Source of the DNA: Alteriqipengyuania halimionae
GTDB lineage: Bacteria; Pseudomonadota; Alphaproteobacteria; Sphingomonadales; Sphingomonadaceae
Direction of reading: 5' to 3'
Length of the DNA: 64,000 bases
NCBI RefSeq assembly: GCF_009827575.1
Contig: NZ_WTYR01000001.1
Coordinates: forward strand, 1,736,001-1,800,000
The translations under genes and the position numbers were made by a program. The notes under the pieces were generated by a model that was not told where the DNA came from, searched no databases, and was given only the letters and a program-made list of their open reading frames with translations. How positions within the stretch are numbered: position 1 is the stretch's first letter; every line of letters starts with the position of its first letter. Below, piece after piece: positions 26,034 to 33,887 of the stretch.

Positions 26034-26266
26034 AGTCTTTTGTGTTTCGCTCGCCCATCCGGGCGAGCGTCCTCGCGGCTATTCTCTTCGCTACGCTACG
26101 AGGCCGCTGCGGGCGACCGCCTTGGTCGTATCCGAATTGGTGCCCGCTAGCCATATCCGCGCAGAACCTGCGCGCGGCAGCGCGCACGCGTGCGAACGCA
26201 CGCCGCCCGGTAGGGCGAAGCCAAGCGAGCCGGATGGCTCGCGCCCGGCGTCTGAGGGACTAAAAC
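26034..26266 (-). repeat. Dispersed multi-hairpin repeat, copy B (long form), between rpmH and rnpA
   Basis: Read on the minus strand it starts TTTTAGTCCCTCAGACGCCG just after rpmH. Four hairpins follow: GCGAGCC-ATCC-GGCTCGC, CGCCC-TACC-GGGCG, GCGTGC-GTTC-GCACGC and TGCGCGC-TGCC-GCGCGCA. The far end (26048-26069, plus strand) is an inverted 9-bp hairpin with the same ATCC loop, giving a head-to-head arrangement. It ends about 36 bases upstream of the rnpA start and so lies in the rnpA leader or promoter region. Confidence 0.85.
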
Positions 26267-26272
26267 TAGAAA

Positions 26273-26298
26273 GTAATTCGCGCGTCGGCGCGAATTAC
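26273..26298 (-). terminator. Terminator-like hairpin overlapping the rpmH stop codon
   Basis: GTAATTCGCGC and GCGCGAATTAC form a perfect 11-bp stem with a CGAC loop on the minus strand, followed by TTTCTAGTTTT. The rpmH stop codon TAA lies inside the 5' arm. It should end part of the rpmH transcripts before rnpA, which would help make L34 in excess over RnpA. Confidence 0.7.
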
Positions 26299-26429
26299 GC
26301 GCTCAGCTTCTTGCGACCGCGACGACGGCGGTTGGCAAGAACCTTGCGACCGCCCGGGGTCGCCTTGCGTGCGAAGAAGCCGTGGCGGCGGGCGCGCACG
26401 AGATTGCTGGGCTGGAAAGTGCGTTTCAT
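26295..26429 (-). CDS. rpmH: 50S ribosomal protein L34
   Basis: A 44-residue, highly basic protein with the invariant start [18 protein letters not shown] and the [13 protein letters not shown] end. It heads the rpmH-rnpA-yidD-yidC-ysxC group on the minus strand. The stop codon lies in a terminator-like hairpin. Confidence 0.97.
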   Translation of the reverse strand: MKRTFQPSNLVRARRHGFFARKATPGGRKVLANRRRRGRKKLSA

Positions 26430-26561
26430 CGTATCGGACCTAGGTTCTGTGCGGCCACCCATGCCCGAAGGCGGGGCGAGCCGAAAATGAAAGGGCCGCC
26501 ACACGGGCGACCCGATATCGGGTGCGCGCCTAGAAAACGCGCGCCCGCTCGTCAAGTATTA

Positions 26562-27362
26562 TCAGCGCGGTGCTTCGATCGGCACATAGCTCGCCAGCTG
26601 GTCGGCCGAAAGCCACAATGCTTCATTATGGGGCACCGAATTGGTCATGTCATAGAAGCGGCGCGCTTCGGCTTCTTCCAGACCCATTTCGACATAGAAG
26701 TCGATATAGGCACGGTTCACCGGATCGTCGGCGGCGAAGTCATCGGCTTCGCGGCCATAGATGTCCATCCAGCTATGCACGGCGAATTCGGCATCGGGGT
26801 GGGCGATACGACGCGCACCGGCAAGGAACAGTTCCACCGCACCCGAACGGACCGAGCCATTCGCCGGCACATAGGTGACGATCTGCTTGTTGCGCAGCAT
26901 GCGCGCGAGGCGGAAATTGGCGAAGTCGTTCACGGTGCCGGGGGCTTCGACCATTTCGAGGATCCCGATCTCGGGGTGGTCACGCAGCATCCGTTCGAAC
27001 TGGGCAGGGCTCTGGGCGTCGATCATGCCGAGCAGCGCAACGCGTCCTTCGCCAAGCACCTGGAACGGACCGTAATTGACGCGCGCCACATCCGAAGACG
27101 TCTTCGACGCTTCCTTCTGCGCGCGGTCCCACAGGACGACGGCACGCTGCGCAGTTTCGAGTTCGACCGGCGTTTCGTAGCTGATCTGCGGTTCTTCCTG
27201 TGCGGCGTTCTCGCCTTCGTACTCCGCCACCGTCACAACGTCTTCAAGCAGCGCGACGGACGTGTCCGCGACGACGACTTCTTCGTAAGCAACGGTCTGC
27301 GCCGCGAGCGGTGTCGCGATCAGTGCAATGGCAATAGAAACAAGTTTAAGAACATTTCGCAT
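26562..27362 (-). CDS. Exported ClpP-fold (COG3904-like) protein
   Basis: A 266-residue protein with a signal peptide ending LAAQ (MRNVLKLVSIAIALIATPLAAQ). The C-terminal half has the pattern of secreted ClpP/crotonase-fold proteins: strand GILEMVEAPGTVNDF, then SVRSGAVELFLAGARR in place of the usual G-S-x-C-A-S-A-C nucleophile loop, then AVHSW with the expected His. A Ser is kept near the nucleophile position, so protease activity is possible but unproven. The N-terminal half (acidic, EEVVVADTSVALLEDVV) has no family I recognise. Divergent from comM. Confidence 0.65.
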   Translation of the reverse strand: MRNVLKLVSIAIALIATPLAAQTVAYEEVVVADTSVALLEDVVTVAEYEGENAAQEEPQISYETPVELETAQRAVVLWDRAQKEASKTSSDVARVNYGPFQVLGEGRVALLGMIDAQSPAQFERMLRDHPEIGILEMVEAPGTVNDFANFRLARMLRNKQIVTYVPANGSVRSGAVELFLAGARRIAHPDAEFAVHSWMDIYGREADDFAADDPVNRAYIDFYVEMGLEEAEARRFYDMTNSVPHNEALWLSADQLASYVPIEAPR

Positions 27363-27566
27363 AAGGTCATAATAGGAAAAACCTCTTGCGTTCGGTCTTA
27401 TGAGCGGGGTCAAATACTATGGTTAATGAAATAAGGCAGATAAAAGACCGGAACGAATAAATTTCCCGTCAGTTGCGACGAACCTTCAAGGGGTTACACC
27501 CCCTCGACAGACGGGCCTCTTTGGCCCAAACCTCTAAATAACAGGGTTAAAGGAAAGTAAGCACCG

Positions 27567-29069
27567 ATGGTGGCACTCGTTTCTACGGTAGCTTTTTTGG
27601 GTCTGGAGGCCCGCAGCGTCGAGGTCCAGTGCCAGATCGCTCCGGGCATGCCGCGCTTCGGAATCGTGGGCCTGCCGGACAAGGCGGTGGGCGAGTCGCG
27701 CGACCGGGTGCAGGCCGCGCTCTCCGCGCTGGGCCTCGCACTTCCGCCCAAGCGGATCACGATCAACCTCTCCCCCGCCGACCTGCCCAAGGAAGGCTCG
27801 CATTACGATCTGCCGATCGCGCTCGCGCTGCTCGCCGCCATGGGCGTGACCGATGCCGAGCAACTGGCCGATTACGTCGCGGTCGGCGAACTCTCGCTCG
27901 ACGGGCGAATCGCCCCCTCCCCCGGCGTGCTGCTGGCCGCCATGCATGCGGCGGGCGAGGAGAAGGGCCTGATCTGCCCGGCGAGCCAGGGCCCCGAAGC
28001 GCGCTGGGCGAGCGGGGTGGCGGTGCTCGCCGCGCCCGATCTCACCGCGCTGCTCAACCATCTGAAAGGCACCCAGGTGCTCGCCCCGCCCGAACCGGGC
28101 GAGGCCGCCGAGCCGAAGCACGGGCCGGACCTCAAGCAGGTGAAGGGGCAGGAGACCGCCAAGCGCGCGCTGGAGATCGCAGCGGCCGGAGGGCACAATC
28201 TCCTGATGAACGGACCGCCCGGCGCGGGCAAATCGCTGCTGGCGGCGTGCCTGCCGGGCATCCTCCCACCGCTCACGCCCGAAGAAGCGCTCGAAACCTC
28301 GATGGTCGCCTCGGTGGCGGGAACGCTCGAAGGCGGGGCGATCAGCCGAACGCGACCGTTCCGCGCGCCGCACCATTCGGCCAGCATGGCGGCGCTCACC
28401 GGCGGGGGCCTGCGGGTCAAGCCGGGCGAAGTCAGCCTCGCGCATCTGGGCGTGCTGTTCCTCGACGAATTGCCCGAATTCCAGCGCGCGGTGCTCGATT
28501 CGCTGCGCCAGCCGCTGGAGGCGGGCAAGGTCGATGTCGCGCGCGCCAACGCCCACGTGACCTATCCCGCGCGCGTGCAATTGATCGCGGCGATGAACCC
28601 GTGCCGCTGCGGCCATCTGGGCGACCCGGCCCTCGCCTGCAGCCGCGCCCCGCGCTGCGCCGCCGATTACCAGGCCAAGATCAGCGGACCGCTGCTCGAC
28701 CGGATCGACATGCATGTCGATGTCGATCCCGTCAGCGCCGCCGACCTTGCTTTGCCCCCGGCGGCGGAAGGCAGCGCAGACGTCGCCGCGCGCGTCGCCA
28801 AGGCCCGCAGCCGCCAGTTGTCGCGCGACACCGACGCCCGCACCAATGCCGAACTCGAAGGCGACGACCTCGAACGCTACGCCTCCCCGGATGAGCCGGG
28901 TCGCAAACTTCTCATGCAAGCGGCAGAGGCGATGAGGCTAACGGCACGCGGCTACACGCGAATTTTGCGCGTGGCCCGGACGATCGCGGATCTGGCGGGC
29001 GCGGAGCAAGTGGGGCGCATCCATATGGCGGAAGCGCTGAGCTACAGGAGGCAGCCGCCGAGGGCTTGA
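27567..29069 (+). CDS. comM: YifB/ComM family Mg-chelatase-like AAA+ ATPase
   Basis: A 500-residue protein. The N-terminal ChlI-like Lon-S5-fold domain (about residues 1-170) carries GIVGLPDKAVGESRDRV and NLSPADLPKEGSHYDLPIAL. The AAA+ domain has Walker A NGPPGAGKS, Walker B VLFLDELPEF and AMNPCRCGH; the C-terminal domain is of Mg-chelatase type. ComM is a helicase that aids branch migration in natural transformation, but it is widespread in non-competent species. Upstream is AAGGAAAG at a suitable distance. Confidence 0.92.
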   Translation: MVALVSTVAFLGLEARSVEVQCQIAPGMPRFGIVGLPDKAVGESRDRVQAALSALGLALPPKRITINLSPADLPKEGSHYDLPIALALLAAMGVTDAEQLADYVAVGELSLDGRIAPSPGVLLAAMHAAGEEKGLICPASQGPEARWASGVAVLAAPDLTALLNHLKGTQVLAPPEPGEAAEPKHGPDLKQVKGQETAKRALEIAAAGGHNLLMNGPPGAGKSLLAACLPGILPPLTPEEALETSMVASVAGTLEGGAISRTRPFRAPHHSASMAALTGGGLRVKPGEVSLAHLGVLFLDELPEFQRAVLDSLRQPLEAGKVDVARANAHVTYPARVQLIAAMNPCRCGHLGDPALACSRAPRCAADYQAKISGPLLDRIDMHVDVDPVSAADLALPPAAEGSADVAARVAKARSRQLSRDTDARTNAELEGDDLERYASPDEPGRKLLMQAAEAMRLTARGYTRILRVARTIADLAGAEQVGRIHMAEALSYRRQPPRA

Positions 29070-29090
29070 AAAGTGGTTGAGGGCTGAGCG

Positions 29091-29474
29091 ATGAGAGAGC
29101 CGGAATGGTATGCCATAGGTGTCTTGGTTGTAACGATCGCGAAAGCTGCATGGGACTTAGGATTGTCGCCATGGATCAGGGAGCGTCAGCGTAAGAACGG
29201 CCCGCAGGACGCACTGGCGCGATTGGATGCCAAACAAGCCCGCGATACCATCGCTAATGTCTTGGCTACCGTCGCCCTCGTCGTTCTTGGGGGCCTACTG
29301 CTCGATCATGGGCATCGCTCGGGAGAAGCTGGCCGAAAAGAGCTCGCCGAGATGAAAGCCACCATAGAAACCCTGCAAGCTTATCACTCAAGCGAAGGAG
29401 GCGCTGATGCCGAACGAGAAGTCACCGCACGAGATTGCGATCGTAGCCTTGGACAAGCGGCTCATACGGATTGA
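29091..29474 (+). CDS. Small membrane protein of unknown function
   Basis: A 127-residue protein with two hydrophobic segments (WYAIGVLVVTIAKAAWDLGL near the start and TIANVLATVALVVLGGLLL in the middle), a charged linker between them and a helical C-terminal tail. No family recognised. It starts 22 bases after comM with GAGGG as ribosome-binding site, and its 3' end overlaps the next gene by 68 bases in another frame. Composition is less GC-rich than comM, and the pair looks like an accessory insertion. Confidence 0.6.
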   Translation: MREPEWYAIGVLVVTIAKAAWDLGLSPWIRERQRKNGPQDALARLDAKQARDTIANVLATVALVVLGGLLLDHGHRSGEAGRKELAEMKATIETLQAYHSSEGGADAEREVTARDCDRSLGQAAHTD

Positions 29475-29682
29475 GCAGTACCTTTTTGGTGGTGGGCCGG
29501 GTGGGCCGGGCACCGGCAATCTGCCGGATCAGCTTGAGGAAATTCGCAGCGCAATTTCGGAGCTTGAGGGTAAGATGGTGACGAAGGAAGACCTAGACGA
29601 AGTCATTGAGCGGATCGCCAAGCTGCACGAAGGCCGGAATGGCGATAATGACGATGGGATCGTACTACCTACCACCGTTTGA
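29407..29682 (+). CDS. Small helical protein of unknown function
   Basis: A 91-residue, acidic, soluble protein. A helical N-terminus (IAIVALDKRLIRIEQYLF) is followed by a Gly/Pro linker (GGGPGGPGTGN) and then a second helical region (EEIRSAISELEGKMVTKEDLDEVIERI) with heptad-like spacing. A perfect GGAGG ribosome-binding site stands six bases before the ATG, so the gene is likely real although it overlaps the previous frame. It probably works with the small membrane protein upstream. Confidence 0.6.
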   Translation: MPNEKSPHEIAIVALDKRLIRIEQYLFGGGPGGPGTGNLPDQLEEIRSAISELEGKMVTKEDLDEVIERIAKLHEGRNGDNDDGIVLPTTV

Positions 29683-29686
29683 AGAC

Positions 29687-30472
29687 CTACTTCTTCACCG
29701 GCGGCTGCTTCCTCGTGAACACCAGCTCGGTCTCGCTCGATGCCTTTGCGTCGAGCTTGTATCCCTCGGCGTCGAAATCCTTCAGGCCTTCGGCGCGGTC
29801 CACGCGGTTTTGCATGATCCAGCGGGCCATCAGGCCGCGGCCGAATTTGACGTGATACATCAGGGCGCGCGCTTCGCCGTCTTTCACGTTGAGGAAGTTC
29901 GCGGTGACCACCTTTGCGTCCAGCGCCGCGGTGTCGACCGCGCCGAAATATTCGTTCGAGGCAAGGTTCACGACCGTGCGCTCGCCATGGCCCGACAGAT
30001 CGTCGTCGATCGTCCTGGCAATCGTGCTGCCCCAGAAATCATAGAGCGACTTGCCGCGCGGGTTCTTCATCTTCGTGCCCATTTCGAGGCGATAGGGCTG
30101 GATCCCGTCCATCGGACGCAGCAGGCCGTAGAGCCCCGAAAGAATGCGCAAGTGATCCTGCGCGTAGGCGAGCGTGTCGGTGTCCATGCTTTTCGCCTCA
30201 AGACCCCAATAGACGTCGCCGTCGAAGGTCAGGCCGGCGGGTGTTGCCGAATTGCTGCGGCCATTTGGGTCGAATGCCCTGAAGCGCTCGGCATTCAGCT
30301 CCGCCAGCTTGTCCGAGATTCGCATCAGCCGCTTGAGGTCCGCCGCGGACTGCTCCTTTGCCACGGCGGCGATAGCGCGGGTGTCTTCGGCGAGGCGTGG
30401 CCGGGTAATCTCTAGCCCGGTCTCGGCCGGATCGAGGTTGAGCTTCTTGGCCGGAGACAGCAGCGTAATCAT
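29687..30472 (-). CDS. yaaA: Peroxide stress protein YaaA
   Basis: A 261-residue DUF328/UPF0246 protein with the family N-terminus MITLLSPAKKLNLD and the conserved LYGLLRPMDGIQPYRLEMG and YDFWGSTIA regions. In E. coli YaaA is induced by OxyR and lowers free iron, protecting DNA from Fenton damage. Length is normal. It converges with the small accessory pair, and the stop codons are only a few bases apart. Confidence 0.93.
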   Translation of the reverse strand: MITLLSPAKKLNLDPAETGLEITRPRLAEDTRAIAAVAKEQSAADLKRLMRISDKLAELNAERFRAFDPNGRSNSATPAGLTFDGDVYWGLEAKSMDTDTLAYAQDHLRILSGLYGLLRPMDGIQPYRLEMGTKMKNPRGKSLYDFWGSTIARTIDDDLSGHGERTVVNLASNEYFGAVDTAALDAKVVTANFLNVKDGEARALMYHVKFGRGLMARWIMQNRVDRAEGLKDFDAEGYKLDAKASSETELVFTRKQPPVKK

Positions 30473-30624
30473 CGTGAGAGGGTTCCTTGCAACTATTGTG
30501 ACGAGGGTCGGCGACGAACGCGCCTCGTCAAAAACGGGACGACGACGCTATAGGCCACCCGCGCCTCGGGTGACACCGCGCGCAGATAAGCCTATGAGCC
30601 ATCGACATATTTCAGAGGTCGCAT

Positions 30625-31314
30625 ATGCTCACCTGGTTCCGCAATCGCTATCTCGACGTGCTCGGGTCGATCTATATCTACAACGAACATCGCGGCTATA
30701 CCGCGATCGACCGCGTGCTGGAGGCTGTGCGGGCGCGGTATCCCGACGACCAGCAACTGATCGCTGCGGTGGAGCAGCATCGCGCCGACGAGCGCAAGCA
30801 TTACGTCATGTTCAAGCGCTGGTTCGAACTGCGCGGCACCCGCCCGCTCGCGGTGGACCGGATGTTCGGCCATATCGACCGCTTCATCGAGATCATGTTC
30901 CGCCGCACGATCGACGGTCTCGATACACGGGAAATCGTCGAGAAGGATCACCTGTTCGAACGGCTCTGCCGGGTGATCTCGCTGACCGAGCAGCGCGGCT
31001 ATCGCCAGGTCGAAATTCTGCTCGCCAATGGCTTCGTGACAAGCGACAAGCGGCTGGTGAAAATTTTCGAGATCATCCGCGAGGACGAGCCGAGCCACTG
31101 GGCGCCTTATGACGGGTGGTTGCAGGCCAATGCCAAGCGCGACCCCAAATGGTGGGAGCGTGCGGTGGACGGGCTGGTCCACTCCGAATTGCTGTTCCTG
31201 AAATTGCCGATCCTGTTCCTCAATCCGTTCGCCAAGCGCCGCACCGACTGGAGCGACGATGGCGAGGTCGAGCCCGATCGCTATGCGCGCAAGCTGCGCG
31301 TGGGCGCTGCCTGA
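30625..31314 (+). CDS. Ferritin-like di-iron domain protein
   Basis: A 229-residue, mostly helical protein. Possible di-iron ligands repeat in pairs: Glu in IYNEHRGY, E-x2-H in VEQHRADERKHY, Glu in ERLCRVISLTE, and E-x3-H in REDEPSHW. The pattern fits ferritin-like proteins seen in sphingomonads; no specific enzyme can be named. The last 50 residues include a hydrophobic segment (LLFLKLPILFLNPF) that may associate with membrane. Its stop is 14 bases before the GtrA gene. Confidence 0.7.
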   Translation: MLTWFRNRYLDVLGSIYIYNEHRGYTAIDRVLEAVRARYPDDQQLIAAVEQHRADERKHYVMFKRWFELRGTRPLAVDRMFGHIDRFIEIMFRRTIDGLDTREIVEKDHLFERLCRVISLTEQRGYRQVEILLANGFVTSDKRLVKIFEIIREDEPSHWAPYDGWLQANAKRDPKWWERAVDGLVHSELLFLKLPILFLNPFAKRRTDWSDDGEVEPDRYARKLRVGAA

Positions 31315-31328
31315 TCGACCGACACTTC

Positions 31329-31760
31329 ATGCACGCACCCGATACCGCCGCTCCGCTCCATCGCCGGCTGTTCACGCGACGCGTGGGCGGGATGCTGGTG
31401 CGCAACACCGTCGTCAGCACCGGGGTGTTCGTGATCGGCTTCGGCGTGATGGTGCTGCTGGTCGAATATGCCGGGATGGACAAGGTGATCGCATCGGGTT
31501 TCGGCCAGGTCGTGTCGAGCACGATCCATTACCTGTTCGGACGCTTGTGGATCTTCCGCGGCAGCGAGCGCGGGGTGGCGCACGGCTATCTGCTGTTCCT
31601 CGTCACCGCGGCGATCGGGATCGTCCTCACCATGGTGCTGATGTGGGCGTTCCTCCAGTTCACGCCGATCGACTACAAGATCGCGCGCATACTCGTGTCG
31701 GTGATATCGGGGCTGGTGATGTTCGTGCTGAACGGCGTGTTCAACTTCAAGCGGGTCTAG
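31329..31760 (+). CDS. GtrA family membrane protein
   Basis: A 143-residue protein with four membrane helices and the family end FVLNGVFNFKRV (Asn and Phe-Lys conserved in GtrA). GtrA proteins are thought to flip lipid-linked sugars for O-antigen, teichoic acid or arabinogalactan modification. No glycosyltransferase gene is adjacent, so the partner is elsewhere. The start at 31329 gives the usual short cytoplasmic N-terminus. Confidence 0.8.
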   Translation: MHAPDTAAPLHRRLFTRRVGGMLVRNTVVSTGVFVIGFGVMVLLVEYAGMDKVIASGFGQVVSSTIHYLFGRLWIFRGSERGVAHGYLLFLVTAAIGIVLTMVLMWAFLQFTPIDYKIARILVSVISGLVMFVLNGVFNFKRV

Positions 31761-31771
31761 AGCGCCGCTCG

Positions 31772-32341
31772 TTATTCAGCGGCGATCGAACCTTTGCGGT
31801 CGTCGCGCCAGTCGGTGATCGCCCGGTCGCAGGCGCACGGATGGAGGCAGGCGCCCGGCTCTGCCCGGCTGCCATCCTCGCGGATGCCAAGATCCTCGCG
31901 CCGGGTCAGCGCCAGTTCCTCATGGGTCAGCACGCGGCCGTCATGCGCCAGGATCGAGACCGGGCCAAGCGGCAGCCGATCCTGCGCATCGACCAACACC
32001 GGGTCTTCGACGATTTCGGTGCCGTATTTCTGGCCCCACTGGCGCAGCGCGATCATCGCGGGCAACAGGTCGTGGCCCTTGTCGGTCAGCCGGTATTCGA
32101 TCTTGCGGCGATCGTCGGGGCAGGCTTCGCGCCGCAGGATGCCGTGGTCGACGAGCTTGGTCAGACGGTTGGACAGGATGTTCCGCGCAATGCCGAGCTC
32201 GGAGAGGAATTCCTCGAAATGATAGAGCCCGTTGAAGCTGGCGCGCAGGATCATGAAGGCCCAGCGTTCGCCCATGACCTCGAGCGCTTGCGGCAGTCCG
32301 CATTCGGTCAGTTCGCGCAAAGGTTCGCGGATATCGCCCAT
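31772..32341 (-). CDS. HxlR-type winged-helix transcriptional regulator
   Basis: A 189-residue protein. The N-terminal HxlR domain (about residues 12-110) has ALEVMGERWAFMILR, FEEFLSELGIARNILSNRLTKLVDHGIL as recognition region and a Y-x-L-T-x-K-G wing (EYRLTDKGHDLLP). The C-terminal 70 residues hold a Cys pair (CLHPCACD) and are longer than in simple HxlR proteins, perhaps for ligand or redox sensing. Divergent from the CC_3452-type gene with palindromes in between. Confidence 0.85.
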   Translation of the reverse strand: MGDIREPLRELTECGLPQALEVMGERWAFMILRASFNGLYHFEEFLSELGIARNILSNRLTKLVDHGILRREACPDDRRKIEYRLTDKGHDLLPAMIALRQWGQKYGTEIVEDPVLVDAQDRLPLGPVSILAHDGRVLTHEELALTRREDLGIREDGSRAEPGACLHPCACDRAITDWRDDRKGSIAAE

Positions 32342-32409
32342 AAATTCCTTCCCCGAACACGAACCTTAGCGCAAAGAGCGCCCGGTAACCAATTGGAAAC
32401 AAAGTTTTC

Positions 32410-32441
32410 GGTTGCAACCTAAAATCTACCGCTATAGGTAG
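32410..32441. promoter_or_regulatory. Palindromes in the hxlR-like/CC_3452 divergent promoter
   Basis: GGTTGCAACC (32410-32419) is a perfect 10-base palindrome. CTACC-N6-GGTAG follows at 32426-32441. Half-site-like GGTTGC recurs at about 32460. These are candidate operators for the HxlR protein in the 153-base gap between the two starts. Confidence 0.45.
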
Positions 32442-32494
32442 CGATTCGCAACTGAAATCGGTTGCGCTCGACAAGACATTCAAAGGACGTCCCG

Positions 32495-32818
32495 ATGACC
32501 CTCCCCCGCTCCCTTTCGCTTGCCGCCATCGCCATGGTCGGCGCCGTTTCGACGTTCGCCGCGACCGCGCCGGCGCAGGCCGTGTTCGCGCCCTATTACG
32601 CCGCCGAACTGGCCACTCCGGTCGAAAAGCCGACCACCGACATCCAGAAGGGCCTGCTGTGGGATTGCGAAGGCAATAGCTGCGTCGCTGCGAAAAAGAA
32701 CCGCAGCCGCGACATGATCGTCTGCCAGCGCCTGGCCGGCAAGTTCGGCGATGTCACTGCCTTCCGCGCCGCCAACAAGGTGTTCGACGAAGCCGACCTC
32801 GCCAAGTGCAACGGATGA
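32495..32818 (+). CDS. CC_3452 family secreted protein
   Basis: A 107-residue protein with a signal peptide (cleavage likely after APAQA) and the family pattern YYAAELATPVEKPTT, then LLWDCEGNSCVAAKKNRSRDMIVCQRLA and a C-terminal LAKCNG. Four cysteines are kept. The family occurs in Caulobacterales and Sphingomonadales; function is unknown. AAAGGACG is a good ribosome-binding site. A terminator follows about 50 bases after the stop. Confidence 0.8.
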   Translation: MTLPRSLSLAAIAMVGAVSTFAATAPAQAVFAPYYAAELATPVEKPTTDIQKGLLWDCEGNSCVAAKKNRSRDMIVCQRLAGKFGDVTAFRAANKVFDEADLAKCNG

Positions 32819-32871
32819 TCGGCGCACGCTGATCGGACCAACTCCCGGGAAGCTCCGCGCCTCCCGATCCC

Positions 32872-32904
32872 GACCCTCGCGCTCGCCGGCGCGGGGGTCT
32901 TTTT
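32872..32904 (+). terminator. Rho-independent terminator after the CC_3452-type gene
   Basis: GACCCTCGCGC pairs with GCGCGGGGGTC (one G-U pair) and a TTTTT tail follows. The tail overlaps the end of the convergent HAD gene. Confidence 0.8.
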
Positions 32905-33526
32905 ATGCGGGCAGGAATCCCCGCGCGACGAGCTGGGCGCGGAAGGTCGGGGCATCGCGAAACACTTCGGCGTCCCATCCCGCTTCGCGCGCGCCGTCGA
33001 CATTGGCGGGCGTATCGTCGGTGAAGAACAGCGCCTCGCCCGGATAGCCATAGCGATCCTCGGCCAGCGCATAGATCGCCGGATCGGGCTTCAACAGTTT
33101 CTCCCGGCCCGAGACGACCACGTCGCGGAAGTGCTTGCTCCAGCCATGCTCGCGCGAAAACTGCGTCCAGAAGGTGTCGGCGAAATTGGTCAGCGCGAAG
33201 ATCGGTACGTCGTTCGCCGCCAGCTCCTCGAGAATCGCGACCATGCCGTCGACCTCGCCCGGGATCGATTCGAGGAAATCCTCGGCATAGGCATCGATCA
33301 GCGACGCATATTCGGGAAACTGCGCCTTGCGTTCCGCCACCATCGCCGCCAGCTCGCGCCCGCCATCGTGCTGGCGATGCCATTCCTCCGACACGACATT
33401 GGCGATGAACCATGCGCGCTGGTCCGGATCGGCGATTCGCTCGCGGTACAGCAAGTCGAGATCCCAATGGACCATCACCCGCCCGATATCGAACACGACG
33501 GCTTTGGGGTTAACTGACTGGCTCAT
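32903..33526 (-). CDS. HAD family hydrolase, YihX-like
   Basis: A 207-residue HAD-IA protein. Motif I reads FDIGRVMVHWD: the nucleophile Asp is kept, but the usual second Asp two residues on is Gly, as in YihX/epoxide-hydrolase-like HAD proteins. Motif II is ALTNFAD, motif III LLKPDP and motif IV FFTDDTPANV. YihX dephosphorylates glucose-1-phosphate; this substrate is unknown. It converges with the CC_3452-type gene. Confidence 0.85.
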   Translation of the reverse strand: MSQSVNPKAVVFDIGRVMVHWDLDLLYRERIADPDQRAWFIANVVSEEWHRQHDGGRELAAMVAERKAQFPEYASLIDAYAEDFLESIPGEVDGMVAILEELAANDVPIFALTNFADTFWTQFSREHGWSKHFRDVVVSGREKLLKPDPAIYALAEDRYGYPGEALFFTDDTPANVDGAREAGWDAEVFRDAPTFRAQLVARGFLPA

Positions 33527-33590
33527 GGCGCGCTGCCTTCTTGTTCGTATCTCACGACCGCCCGGCGCGGACTATCTCCACCCCAACAAA

Positions 33591-33614
33591 AAACCCCCGC
33601 GCTGGCGGGGGTTT
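33591..33614 (-). terminator. Rho-independent terminator of rpmJ
   Basis: On the minus strand AAACCCCCGC-CAGC-GCGGGGGTTT is followed by a T-run (TTTTTTG). It lies about 30 bases after the rpmJ stop. The hairpin is symmetric, so it may act weakly on the other strand too. Confidence 0.85.
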
Positions 33615-33642
33615 CTCGTACCGTCATTCATGACGCGAAGGC

Positions 33643-33768
33643 TTAGCCCTGGCGCGCCTTGAAGCGGCGGTTCGTCTTGTTGATCACATAGGTGCGACCG
33701 CGGCGACGGATGACGCGGCAATCGCGGTGACGGTTTTTCAGCGACTTGAGGCTGTTGCGAATTTTCAT
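33643..33768 (-). CDS. rpmJ: 50S ribosomal protein L36
   Basis: A 41-residue basic protein reading [20 protein letters not shown], then [21 protein letters not shown]. This is the L36 form found in alphaproteobacteria, keeping one Cys and lacking the full C-x2-C-x12-C-x4-H zinc site (C-minus type). It is a single-gene unit with its own terminator. Too short for usual length cut-offs. Confidence 0.95.
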   Translation of the reverse strand: MKIRNSLKSLKNRHRDCRVIRRRGRTYVINKTNRRFKARQG

Positions 33769-33887
33769 CGTGCGTATCCCGAAAATGAAACAGGCACCGG
33801 AGATGGGCTCCGATGCCGGAAAATCAAGGCGGGCGACTAAGCGGGGTCGATGCCCTTGTCAACGATTCCCTGAATATTCGCCGTCTC

